Source: Alitiscatomonas aceti (GTDB taxonomy: Bacteria > Bacillota > Clostridia > Lachnospirales > Lachnospiraceae). Taken from it: a DNA stretch of 16,281 nt. The position numbers and the translations under genes are program-made. Of this stretch, positions 1 through 4,912 are shown piece by piece. The stretch spans positions 1 to 16,281 of the forward strand of contig NZ_JAOQJF010000049.1 of assembly GCF_025567195.1 (NCBI RefSeq). The letters run 5' to 3'. Position 1 is the stretch's first letter. Each line of letters starts with the position of its first letter. The notes under the pieces were generated by a model. The model did no database searches. It was given only the letters and a program-made list of their open reading frames with translations, and was not told the origin of the DNA.

Positions 1-38
1 CCTAATCATTATACAGCTTAAACAATGAGTGGATTAAG

Positions 39-57
39 ACCCAACTGGCTGTTGGGT
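39..57. repeat. short hairpin upstream of the rfbB remnant
   Basis: A perfect 7-bp inverted repeat (ACCCAAC, 5-base spacer, GTTGGGT) lies just before the ribosome-binding site of the rfbB remnant. It has no T-tract, so it is not a clear terminator. It may be the end of a preceding sugar-nucleotide gene outside the window. Nothing else is recognisable in bases 1-97 except the AGGAGG at 83-88. Confidence 0.35.
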
Positions 58-97
58 ACTGAAATCCTACACTTATATATTAGGAGGAAGTTTTATT

Positions 98-893
98 ATG
101 AACATTATAGTAACTGGAGGAGTCGGATTCATTGTCTCTAACTATATATTTCTAGAGTTACAAGGGCGTCCGGAAGATAGGGATTGTTTTGCGTTGACGC
201 ATTAACATATGTAGGTAATCTTACAATACTCGCTCCGATTATAAATAAAGAAGACCTCAGATTCTATAAAGCTGATATTCGTGACTGTGAGAAGATAGAT
301 GAAATCTTTTTTTGTAGAGCGTCCAGACATTGTGATGAACCTTGCTGCTGAATCGCATGTCGAGCGTTCTATTGAGAATCCGGAGATATTTCCGCAGACA
401 AATATTATGGAACAAGCGTGGTGATGGAGGGTAGCCTCAAGTATGGGATAAAGCGTTAGCATCAAGTTTCTACCGATGAGGTTTACGGAGAGCTACCACT
501 TAATAGACCAGATTTATTATTTACGGAAGAGACACCATTGTATATGAGTAGTCCGTATAGCTCATCAAAAGCTGCTGATGATCTTTTGGTAAATGCAAAT
601 TATCGAACCTACGGCATACCTGTGACAATTAGTCGCTGTTCGAATAACTATAGTCCTTATCAATTCTCTGAGAAGGCCGACTCCGCTGATGATTGTCAAT
701 GCTCTGGTTGATAAGCCTCTGTCTGTGTATGGTGATGGTCTGAATATCCGCGATTGGCTGTATGTGGAAGACACAAGACAGGCGGAAAATCGCGTCTGTT
801 CTTGACATGCCCAGGCAGTCCTGTTATATAACAAGGGTTGAAATCTCCGGAACGAGCTTCTAACCCCAATCATTATCATAGAAGATCTTAATT
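98..893 (+). pseudogene. rfbB: Decayed dTDP-glucose 4,6-dehydratase (rfbB/rmlB)
   Basis: This is a remnant of the enzyme that converts dTDP-glucose to dTDP-4-keto-6-deoxyglucose in dTDP-rhamnose synthesis. It keeps an AGGAGG and an ATG start opening MNIIVTGGVGFI (the Rossmann NAD-binding glycine motif, with one glycine changed). Further pieces lie in shifting frames: LTYVGNL near 200, the PDIVMNLAAESHVERSIENP segment near 325-390, HQVSTDEVYGELP near 460-495 (YxxxK/short-chain dehydrogenase core), SSPYSSSKAADDLLV near 548-595, the ISRCSNNYSPYQFSEK segment near 628-675, and VYGDGLNIRDWLYVEDT near 725-775. Disablements are frame changes near 190, at the T-run 307-313 and near 677, and a TAG at 457-459 where the family has Tyr. 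Recognisable homology fades after about 885, short of the usual 330-350 residues, so the 3' end is also lost. The tract is AT-richer than the core block, suggesting a decaying surface-polysaccharide locus. Recognition is by motif recall, without alignment. Confidence 0.85.
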
Positions 894-939
894 ACAGACT
901 TTTCTTCACACACTCTCTATAAAAATACAGCATGTTCAT

Positions 940-969
940 CTAACATTTCCCCCTCCCCTGTGCTATACT
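940..969 (+). promoter_or_regulatory. Candidate sigma-A promoter for the DIP1984-family gene
   Basis: The -10 is TATACT (964-969), preceded by TGC to give an extended -10. The -35 candidate CTAACA (940-945, 4 of 6 matches) sits 18 bp upstream. Transcription would start near 976 and give a leader of about 125 nt. The -35 is weak, so the call rests mainly on the extended -10. Confidence 0.4.
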
Positions 970-1034
970 AAACTATACCAATACAATATTTAGGAAACAA
1001 ATCCTTCAACCAAACAATTCAACCAAACCACCAC

Positions 1035-1073
1035 GGTATCACACCCCCACCATTGCACCACCACAGTGATACC
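1035..1073. repeat. 8-bp inverted repeat in a G-poor leader
   Basis: GGTATCAC (1035-1042) and GTGATACC (1066-1073) form a perfect inverted repeat with a 23-base spacer, about 30 bases before the start codon at 1102. The surrounding 990-1085 is made almost only of A, C and T on this strand. It could be an operator or an mRNA hairpin; nothing in the sequence decides between them. Confidence 0.45.
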
Positions 1074-1101
1074 ACACCAAACCAACCGGGAGGGATACAC
1101 A

Positions 1102-1557
1102 ATGAAGCTGGCAGAGGCGCTGCAGGAGCGGGCGGATTTAAACAGGAATATTGAGCAGCTGAGGAAGAGGCTGAACAGCAATGTGCTGGTACAGGAAGGC
1201 GAGAGGACCGCAGAGGAGCCGGAACGGCTGAAGCGGGAGCTGGATGCATCAGTAGAGCGGCTGGCGTATCTGATCTCCAGGATCAACCTGACCAATTCCC
1301 AGACAAAGGTGGATGGCAGGACCTTAACGGAGCTGATCGCAAGAAAGGATGCGCTGATTCTGAAGATCGGTGTATATAAGGACATTGTCTATACAGGAAG
1401 CCAGACGTCTTACAGGGCCAGAAATACGGAGATAAAGATCAAAGCAGCGATCTCTGTAACGGACTGGCAGGATGAGATCGATAAAATGGCCAAAGAGCTG
1501 AGACTGCTGGACAATAAGCTCCAGGAGAACAACTGGAGCACAGAGCTGATCGAGTAA
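1102..1557 (+). CDS. DIP1984-family (DUF6847) coiled-coil protein
   Basis: This 151-residue protein has unknown biochemical function. I recognise the DIP1984 family from the N-terminal MKLAEALQERADLN, the LTELIARKDAL helix region in the middle, and the closing segment ending LLDNKLQENNWSTEL. The chain is very rich in Glu, Lys, Arg and Leu with heptad-like spacing, so it is mostly helical coiled coil with no signal peptide or membrane segment, and is probably cytosolic. The start at 1102 is preferred over the in-frame ATG at 1066 because GGGAGGG lies 7 bases before it and family members begin MKLAEAL; the earlier ATG sits inside the inverted repeat and lacks a ribosome-binding site. The gene stands alone between the rfbB remnant and spoVT, with about 280 bp of structured non-coding DNA after it. 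The family name is fairly secure; no function is proposed. Confidence 0.8.
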   Translation: MKLAEALQERADLNRNIEQLRKRLNSNVLVQEGERTAEEPERLKRELDASVERLAYLISRINLTNSQTKVDGRTLTELIARKDALILKIGVYKDIVYTGSQTSYRARNTEIKIKAAISVTDWQDEIDKMAKELRLLDNKLQENNWSTELIE

Positions 1558-1760
1558 GGCTGGGTCTGGTAGCAGGAACAGGGCGAATGTCACGCGGCGG
1601 CTGCGCAAGCCGTACATGGTACATGTAAGGGCGCGTGTTTGGGGTTCAACTCCCTTTCTGGATCGTTATGCCCCGATCGTGTACATGTGTATTGTGATCG
1701 AGTATGGTTATTACCGGACATTGACTGGGCCTGCGAGGGCGGGAACGGGGAAAATTTCAT
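1558..1760 (+). other. Structured non-coding region, possibly a tRNA-like small RNA
   Basis: No plausible gene is present here. A GCT/AGC stem encloses a loop containing GG (1559-1573), reminiscent of a tRNA D-arm. A hairpin CGGCT/AGCCG lies at 1598-1612. GTACATG occurs in tandem at 1612-1625 and again at 1681-1687. A T-arm-like GGGG-TTCAACT-CCCT sits at 1641-1655. GATCG occurs at 1661, 1675 and 1696 and can pair with CGATC. The T-arm lacks matching acceptor strands, so this is not a tRNA. It could be the 3' part of the DIP1984 transcript, a separate RNA with a tRNA-mimic module such as bacterial Y RNAs have, or chance. No terminator with a T-tract was seen. Confidence 0.3.
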
Positions 1761-1765
1761 AGAGC

Positions 1766-1794
1766 GCATAAAATCCCTCCATTTACAGATACTA
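1766..1794 (+). promoter_or_regulatory. Candidate sigma-G promoter of spoVT
   Basis: GCATA (1766-1770) fits the sigma-G -35 (GHATR). After 17 bp, GATACTA (1788-1794) fits the -10 (CATWHTA) at all but the first base. spoVT of B. subtilis is transcribed in the forespore by sigma-G, so position and sequence agree. The start point would fall near 1801, about 38 bases before the ATG. Confidence 0.6.
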
Positions 1795-1833
1795 TTTTCC
1801 AGAAACGGATAGTTAAAGCAAATGGAGGAATTT
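1771..1833. repeat. Inverted repeat whose right arm contains the spoVT ribosome-binding site
   Basis: AAATCCCTCCATTT (1771-1784) and AAATGGAGGAATTT (1820-1833) are complementary at 13 of 14 positions, with a 35-base spacer. The right arm contains GGAGG (1824-1828), the Shine-Dalgarno of spoVT. The left arm lies between the candidate sigma-G -35 and -10, so it would be absent from the sporulation transcript but present in any read-through RNA from upstream. It could equally be a DNA operator, for example for SpoVT itself. Confidence 0.7.
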
Positions 1834-1838
1834 ACGTT

Positions 1839-2387
1839 ATGAAAGCTACTGGAATCGTAAGGAGAATCGACGACCTGGGCAGGGTGGTGATCCCCAAGGA
1901 GATCCGCCGCACGCTCCGGCTCCGGGAGGGCACGCCTCTGGAGATCTTCACAGACCGGGAAGGGGAGATCATTCTCAAAAAGTACTCGCCGATGATGGAG
2001 CTCAATGCTTTTGCCGGACAGTACGCGGACGCCATGGCCCAGGCCACGGGGCTCATGGTCTGCATCACAGACCGGGACCAGGTGATCGCGGCCGCCGGAG
2101 GCGCAAAGAAGGAGCTGCTGCAGAAGCCCATCAGCAGACAGCTGGAGCATGTGATCCAGGAGCGGGCCACCGTCCAGGCCGGGAAGGACGACCGGAATTA
2201 TGTGGAGGTCTCCGCAGAGGATATGGAAGGCGTCACTGCCCAGGTGGTGACGCCGATCATTTGTGAGGGCGATGCCATCGGAGCGGTGGTCATCATGAGC
2301 CGGGAGCCCCGGGCAAAGTTTTCTGAGGGCGAGCTGCGTCTGGCAGCCACTGCCGCCGGATTCCTGGGAAGGCAGATGGAAAGCTGA
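1839..2387 (+). CDS. spoVT: Stage V sporulation transition-state regulator SpoVT
   Basis: This forespore transcription factor modulates sigma-G-dependent genes late in sporulation. Its 182 residues match the usual length (about 178). Residues 1-50 form the AbrB-like swapped-hairpin DNA-binding domain, recognised by MKATGIVRRIDDLGRVVIPKEI followed by RRTLRLREGTPLEIF. Residues about 60-180 form the GAF-like domain (ATGLMVCITDRDQVIAAAGG, then TPIICEGDAIGAVVIMSR), which in SpoVT has lost classic ligand-binding features. The start is well fixed by GGAGG ten bases upstream and by the family N-terminus. It precedes mazG as in Bacilli, where spoVT, yabM, mazG-like yabN and yabO are neighbours. Regulation is probably by sigma-G (promoter at 1766-1794). 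The RBS lies in an inverted repeat, suggesting control of read-through translation or autoregulation. Identification is secure. Confidence 0.96.
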   Translation: MKATGIVRRIDDLGRVVIPKEIRRTLRLREGTPLEIFTDREGEIILKKYSPMMELNAFAGQYADAMAQATGLMVCITDRDQVIAAAGGAKKELLQKPISRQLEHVIQERATVQAGKDDRNYVEVSAEDMEGVTAQVVTPIICEGDAIGAVVIMSREPRAKFSEGELRLAATAAGFLGRQMES

Positions 2388-2418
2388 CGGCCTGGTCCCC
2401 AGGGCCGGGAAATCACCC

Positions 2419-2447
2419 ATGACAAACCATATGGTTTCTGTTATACT
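2419..2447 (+). promoter_or_regulatory. Sigma-A promoter of mazG
   Basis: ATGACA (2419-2424, 5 of 6 matches) and TATACT (2442-2447) are separated by exactly 17 bp. Transcription would begin near 2454. A 7-bp hairpin (GCCGGGA 2459-2465 with TCCCGGC 2480-2486) then lies at the very 5' end of the mRNA. Confidence 0.75.
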
Positions 2448-2513
2448 GATATCAGGATGCCGGGACAGAAGGTCTTTGCTCCCGGCGGCATTTCAATGGA
2501 GCCGGAGGATATC

Positions 2514-2897
2514 ATGTATACATTTGATGATTTAAAGCAGATCCTGGAGAAGCTCCGGGATAAGGAGAACGGCTGTCCCTGGGACAGCGTCCAGACCCAT
2601 GAGTCCATGAAAAAGTATCTGGTGGAGGAGTGCGGAGAGGTCTTGGAGGCCATCGACAACCAGGATACGGAAAATTTGTGCGAGGAGCTGGGAGACGTGC
2701 TGTACCAGATCATGATCCACTGTGAGATCGAAAAGGAGCAGGGGAATTTTACCATTGACAACGTGGTCAATGGGATCTGTGAAAAGATGGTGCGCCGTCA
2801 CCCCAGGCTTTTCGGCGGGGAGATGGAGAAGGACCTGACCTGGGAGGAGATCAAAAGGAGAGAAAAAGAGGCCCGGGCGGCCCGGAAGAACCGGTAA
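2514..2897 (+). CDS. mazG: Single-domain MazG-family nucleotide pyrophosphohydrolase
   Basis: It probably hydrolyses (d)NTPs to monophosphate and pyrophosphate in the cytosol, as a house-cleaning enzyme. The 127 residues hold one MazG all-alpha domain: DKENGCPWDSVQTHESMKKY near residues 18-37, then the metal-binding pattern EECGE followed by EELGD (EExxE and ExxxD), and RRHPRLFG near residues 90-97. E. coli MazG has two tandem domains of about 260 residues and B. subtilis YabN carries an extra N-terminal methylase-like domain, so this is a minimal form; the metal ligands are present. ATG 2514 is chosen because GGAGG lies 5 bases upstream and homologues begin MYTFDDL. The in-frame ATG at 2457 would be almost at the transcription start and has no RBS. 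The gene has its own promoter and no strong terminator before the next promoter. Its exact substrate is unknown. Confidence 0.9.
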   Translation: MYTFDDLKQILEKLRDKENGCPWDSVQTHESMKKYLVEECGEVLEAIDNQDTENLCEELGDVLYQIMIHCEIEKEQGNFTIDNVVNGICEKMVRRHPRLFGGEMEKDLTWEEIKRREKEARAARKNR

Positions 2898-2941
2898 AAG
2901 CCCAGCCTGGCCGGGCATTCCCGCATTTTTCCAATCTCTTC

Positions 2942-2970
2942 TTGTGTTTTCGCCCCATGAAGGCTATAAT
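2942..2970 (+). promoter_or_regulatory. Sigma-A promoter of the 97-aa gene
   Basis: A perfect TATAAT (2965-2970) lies 17 bp after TTGTGT (2942-2947). Start is expected near 2977, followed at once by a small hairpin (TCCCGG 2982-2987, CCGGGA 2993-2998), an arrangement like that of the mazG leader. Confidence 0.65.
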
Positions 2971-3029
2971 AAACATACAGGTCCCGGTAAAGCCGGGATC
3001 GTATGAACGAATATGGGGAGGAGATTCCA

Positions 3030-3323
3030 ATGAAGATTTATGATTCTGTAAAAAAAGAGGAAGTGGAGATCGCTGATTATAAGGATCTCATTAAGATCAT
3101 GAAGGACGGCAGACAGGTGGATCTGTACCTGAAAGAGAAGAAGAGCGACGATATGGGGTATCTGACCTGGGACGTAGAGCACTGGTCCAGCGTCAGCGAC
3201 ACCCGCTTTATCCGCTGCTACTCCTTAGAGGGCCGCGTTCTGGGCGATTCCACAGGCCACAATATCTACGATCTGGAGAACGATTTTAAGCCGGAAGAGG
3301 CAGAAAAGATCGAGCTCAGCTAA
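3030..3323 (+). CDS. Small conserved-looking protein of unknown function
   Basis: I do not recognise this 97-residue protein. It is soluble-looking and acidic (many Asp and Glu), with no signal peptide, membrane segment or cysteine cluster. Residues about 1-35 (MKIYDSVKKEEVEIADY onward) look alpha/beta. The middle contains an aromatic stretch (GYLTWDVEHWSS), then RFIRCYSLEGRVLGD. The C-terminus is charged (DLENDFKPEEAEKIELS). ATG 3030 is favoured over the in-frame ATG at 3003 because GGGGAGGAG lies 7 bases before it. It is a single-gene unit with its own promoter and a strong terminator at 3339-3371, and codon use matches its neighbours. Position inside the spoVT-ftsH block suggests a housekeeping or sporulation-linked role, but this is only context. 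Confidence 0.8.
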   Translation: MKIYDSVKKEEVEIADYKDLIKIMKDGRQVDLYLKEKKSDDMGYLTWDVEHWSSVSDTRFIRCYSLEGRVLGDSTGHNIYDLENDFKPEEAEKIELS

Positions 3324-3338
3324 GACTGTGTTTTCCCA

Positions 3339-3371
3339 GGGCGGCGGCGTAAAAACCGCCGCCCTTTTTTT
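3339..3371 (+). terminator. Strong intrinsic terminator
   Basis: GGGCGGCGG (3339-3347) pairs perfectly with CCGCCGCCC (3356-3364), with an 8-base loop and seven T residues after it. It ends the 97-aa gene transcript and insulates hup. Confidence 0.95.
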
Positions 3372-3448
3372 GCCGGGACAGGCAGTTTTCCTGGAGGCTC
3401 CAGACCCCGGAAAACCGTGATTTTACCTCGTTCTTTTGCGGAAAAACC

Positions 3449-3477
3449 TTGACAAAGAAAGCAGAAACATATATAAA
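3449..3477 (+). promoter_or_regulatory. Sigma-A promoter of hup
   Basis: A perfect TTGACA (3449-3454) and TATAAA (3472-3477) are spaced by 17 bp, one of the best promoters in the window, as expected for the abundant HU protein. The start would be near 3484, leaving a leader of about 105 nt. Confidence 0.85.
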
Positions 3478-3494
3478 TGTAAGAGTACAAAAAA

Positions 3495-3559
3495 CGGTGG
3501 TCCGGCTGTGCCGGGCCGCTGTTATAAATTCAAGGACTTCGCCGGAGACGCTCTGGTGA
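3495..3559 (+). promoter_or_regulatory. Two tandem hairpins in the hup leader
   Basis: Hairpin 1 pairs CGGTGGTCCGGC (3495-3506) with GCCGGGCCGCTG (3510-3521), 12 bp including G-U pairs. Hairpin 2 pairs TCGCCGGA (3539-3546) with TCTGGTGA (3552-3559), 8 bp including G-U pairs. Neither is followed by a T-tract, so they look like stabilising or regulatory elements rather than a terminator. The RBS AGGAGG at 3576-3581 is outside both. Confidence 0.6.
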
Positions 3560-3589
3560 TCGTGAGCTAATTTTTAGGAGGAAATTTCA

Positions 3590-3865
3590 ATGAACAAGAC
3601 AGAATTAATCGCAGCAGTGGCAGAAAAGGCAGAGCTTTCCAAAAAGGATGCAGAAAAGGCAATGAAGGCCTTTACAGACGTTGTAGCAGAAGAATTAGTG
3701 AAGGGTGAGAAGATCCAGTTAGTTGGCTTTGGTACCTTTGAGGTATCTGAGAGACCGGAGAGAGAAGGAAGAAATCCGAAAACTGGCGAGGCTATGACCA
3801 TCGCAGCTTCCAGAACTCCCAAGTTCAAAGCCGGCAAGGCATTAAAGGATCAGGTAAACGCTTAA
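3590..3865 (+). CDS. hup: DNA-binding protein HU
   Basis: This nucleoid protein bends and compacts DNA as a homodimer. The 91 residues are the standard HU length. The N-terminal helices (MNKTELIAAVAEKAELSKKDAEKA) are followed by the strand pair GEKIQLVGFGTFEV, the DNA-gripping arm starting RPEREGRNPKTGE with the conserved Asn-Pro tip, and the C-terminal helix KFKAGKALKDQVNA. The start has AGGAGG 8 bases upstream. It has a strong promoter and a structured leader, and is followed after 3 bases by rqcP, so the two are probably co-transcribed. HU sits here in several Clostridia, unlike B. subtilis, where hbs is elsewhere. Confidence 0.98.
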   Translation: MNKTELIAAVAEKAELSKKDAEKAMKAFTDVVAEELVKGEKIQLVGFGTFEVSERPEREGRNPKTGEAMTIAASRTPKFKAGKALKDQVNA

Positions 3866-3868
3866 TCC

Positions 3869-4108
3869 ATGAGACTCGATAAATTTCTTAAGGTATCCCG
3901 CCTCATCAAGCGGAGGACCGTGGCCAACGAGGCCTGCGACGCCGGACGGGTCATGATCAATGACAAGCCGGCCAAGGCGTCTGCAGCTGTGAAGCAGGGA
4001 GATATCATTGAGATCCAGTTTGGAACGAAATCTGTGAAGGTAGAGGTCCTGGACGTCCAGGAAACGGTCCGCAAGGACGACGTGAAGGAGCTTTACCGGT
4101 ATCTTTGA
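3869..4108 (+). CDS. rqcP: Ribosome-quality-control S4-domain protein RqcP (YabO)
   Basis: This small RNA-binding protein binds stalled 50S subunits carrying peptidyl-tRNA and works with RqcH in C-terminal alanine tailing of nascent chains. The 79 residues consist of one S4 fold: MRLDKFLKVSRLIKRRTVAN, then the AGRVMINDKPAK loop and the GDIIEIQFG strand, with a short C-terminal tail ending ELYRYL. The length matches B. subtilis YabO (86). The gene begins 3 bases after the hup stop with only a weak RBS, so translational coupling to hup is likely. Location just before yabP and yabQ matches Bacilli. The transcript is expected to end at the hairpin 4174-4222. Confidence 0.94.
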   Translation: MRLDKFLKVSRLIKRRTVANEACDAGRVMINDKPAKASAAVKQGDIIEIQFGTKSVKVEVLDVQETVRKDDVKELYRYL

Positions 4109-4142
4109 TCTGCCGCAGGGGCGCGGCTTTGGAAAAGTGTAC

Positions 4143-4154
4143 GGCCGCGCGGCC
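4143..4154. repeat. 12-bp perfect palindrome
   Basis: GGCCGCGCGGCC is fully self-complementary and lies 35 bases after rqcP. Its left part can also pair with CGCGGC near 4124. It could reinforce the following terminator, but its role is unclear. Confidence 0.4.
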
Positions 4155-4165
4155 AACAATAAAGG

Positions 4166-4197
4166 GAATAAAAGAGAAGACCTCCTAATATACTTAT
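4166..4197 (+). promoter_or_regulatory. Weak candidate sigma-E promoter for yabP
   Basis: GAATAAA (4166-4172) resembles a sigma-E -35, and TATACTTA (4189-4196) partly matches CATACANT, with a 16-bp gap that is slightly long. It is proposed because yabP and yabQ are sigma-E genes in B. subtilis. The match is poor enough that the real promoter could lie elsewhere. Confidence 0.25.
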
Positions 4198-4222
4198 AAA
4201 AAGTATGTCAGGAGGTTTTTTT
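4174..4222 (+). terminator. Intrinsic terminator of hup-rqcP containing the yabP ribosome-binding site
   Basis: ACCTCCT (4180-4186) pairs with AGGAGGT (4210-4216). Inside it ATACTT (4190-4195) pairs with AAGTAT (4201-4206) around a 5-base loop, with a 3x3 internal loop between. T residues follow at 4216-4222 and can continue the stem by pairing with the purine run GAGAAG (4174-4179). The AGGAGG in the 3' arm is also the Shine-Dalgarno for the ATG at 4223, so terminator and translation signal share the same bases. Confidence 0.8.
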
Positions 4223-4504
4223 ATGGATGAAAAAATGGGACTTTCCCACCAGATCATGCTGTACAACCGGGAAAAAGGGAATCTTACGGGGATCCTGGAC
4301 GTGATCTCCTTTGATGAAAATACCATCGTGCTGGATACAGACATGGGGCTTCTGACCATCAAAGGAAAAGACCTCCATGTGAGCAGGCTGACTCTGGAAA
4401 AGGGGGAGATCGACATCGAGGGACAGGCGGACAGTCTTGTATATTCCTCCAGCGAAAGCTTCAAAAAGACCGGCCAGTCGTTTCTTTCCAGACTGTTTAA
4501 GTAG
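4223..4504 (+). CDS. yabP: Sporulation protein YabP
   Basis: This mother-cell sporulation protein is related to YqfC; in B. subtilis it is sigma-E-controlled and involved in spore coat/cortex development. The 93 residues are predicted mostly beta strand: HQIMLYNREKGNLTGILDVISF, then NTIVLDTDMGLLTIKGKDLHV and KGEIDIEGQADSLVYSS, a pattern typical of the YabP/YqfC fold. ATG 4223 is chosen over the in-frame ATG at 4205 because AGGAGG (4210-4215) lies 7 bases before it and the earlier ATG is inside the hairpin stem. It is followed by yabQ 21 bases later, as in Bacilli. RBS sequestration in a terminator stem suggests tight restriction to a dedicated sporulation transcript. Confidence 0.9.
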   Translation: MDEKMGLSHQIMLYNREKGNLTGILDVISFDENTIVLDTDMGLLTIKGKDLHVSRLTLEKGEIDIEGQADSLVYSSSESFKKTGQSFLSRLFK

Positions 4505-4525
4505 GACGCGGGGAGGGAGATCCTT

Positions 4526-4912
4526 TTGAGCCTTTACATACAGGACGAGGCGGCCCTGGCGCTCATGAGCTTTTTACTGGGGGCTGTTCTCATGGTCAGC
4601 TATGATCTTCTCCGGCTTTTCCGGCTGCTGGTGCCCCACGGCTCATTATGGACAGGTCTGGAGGACATTTTTTACTGGATCTACTGTGCAGTCATGACCT
4701 TTTCCTTATTGTTTTGGGAGAACAGCGGCGTGGTACGGGGGTACGTCATTGGCTGTGTGCTTTTATCTATGACGGCCTACGACAGAATTGTCAGCAGGAA
4801 TGTATTTGTCCTCTTGAAAAAGACCGGAAGATGGATTAAAATGAAAATAATACATATCAGAGCCCGGAGAGAAGTGAGGAATTATGAAGCGGAGCCGAAA
4901 CAGAAGAAATAA
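4526..4912 (+). CDS. yabQ: Spore cortex biosynthesis protein YabQ
   Basis: This integral membrane protein is needed for cortex formation in B. subtilis. The 128 residues show three hydrophobic spans: about 7-30 (LALMSFLLGAVLMVSYDLL), about 45-65 (IFYWIYCAVMTFSLLFW) and about 68-85 (VVRGYVIGCVLLSMTAYD). A basic cytosolic tail follows (RWIKMKIIHIRARREV). It starts at TTG 4526 with GGGAGGGA 8 bases upstream; no ATG in this frame gives a full first segment. It is probably co-transcribed with yabP and overlaps the divIC-like gene by 29 bp, so the two are translationally linked. The YabQ assignment rests on topology, length and synteny more than on sequence motifs. Confidence 0.88.
   Translation: MSLYIQDEAALALMSFLLGAVLMVSYDLLRLFRLLVPHGSLWTGLEDIFYWIYCAVMTFSLLFWENSGVVRGYVIGCVLLSMTAYDRIVSRNVFVLLKKTGRWIKMKIIHIRARREVRNYEAEPKQKK

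Noticed and set aside
1640..1656. A complete tRNA containing the TTCAACT loop
   Set aside because: No complementary 7-bp acceptor strands and no anticodon arm at proper spacing; only tRNA-like pieces remain.
2389..2406. Terminator after spoVT
   Set aside because: A GGCC/GGCC-type hairpin exists, but no T-tract follows it.
1590..2420. Long minus-strand open frame (276 codons) opposite spoVT
   Set aside because: It lies antisense to a secure gene, is rich in His, Pro and Leu as expected from the complement of GC-rich codons, and has no RBS.
2900..2930. Terminator after mazG
   Set aside because: The stem GCCC/GGGC is short and mismatched, and the T-run at 2926 is 9 bases beyond it; too weak to call.
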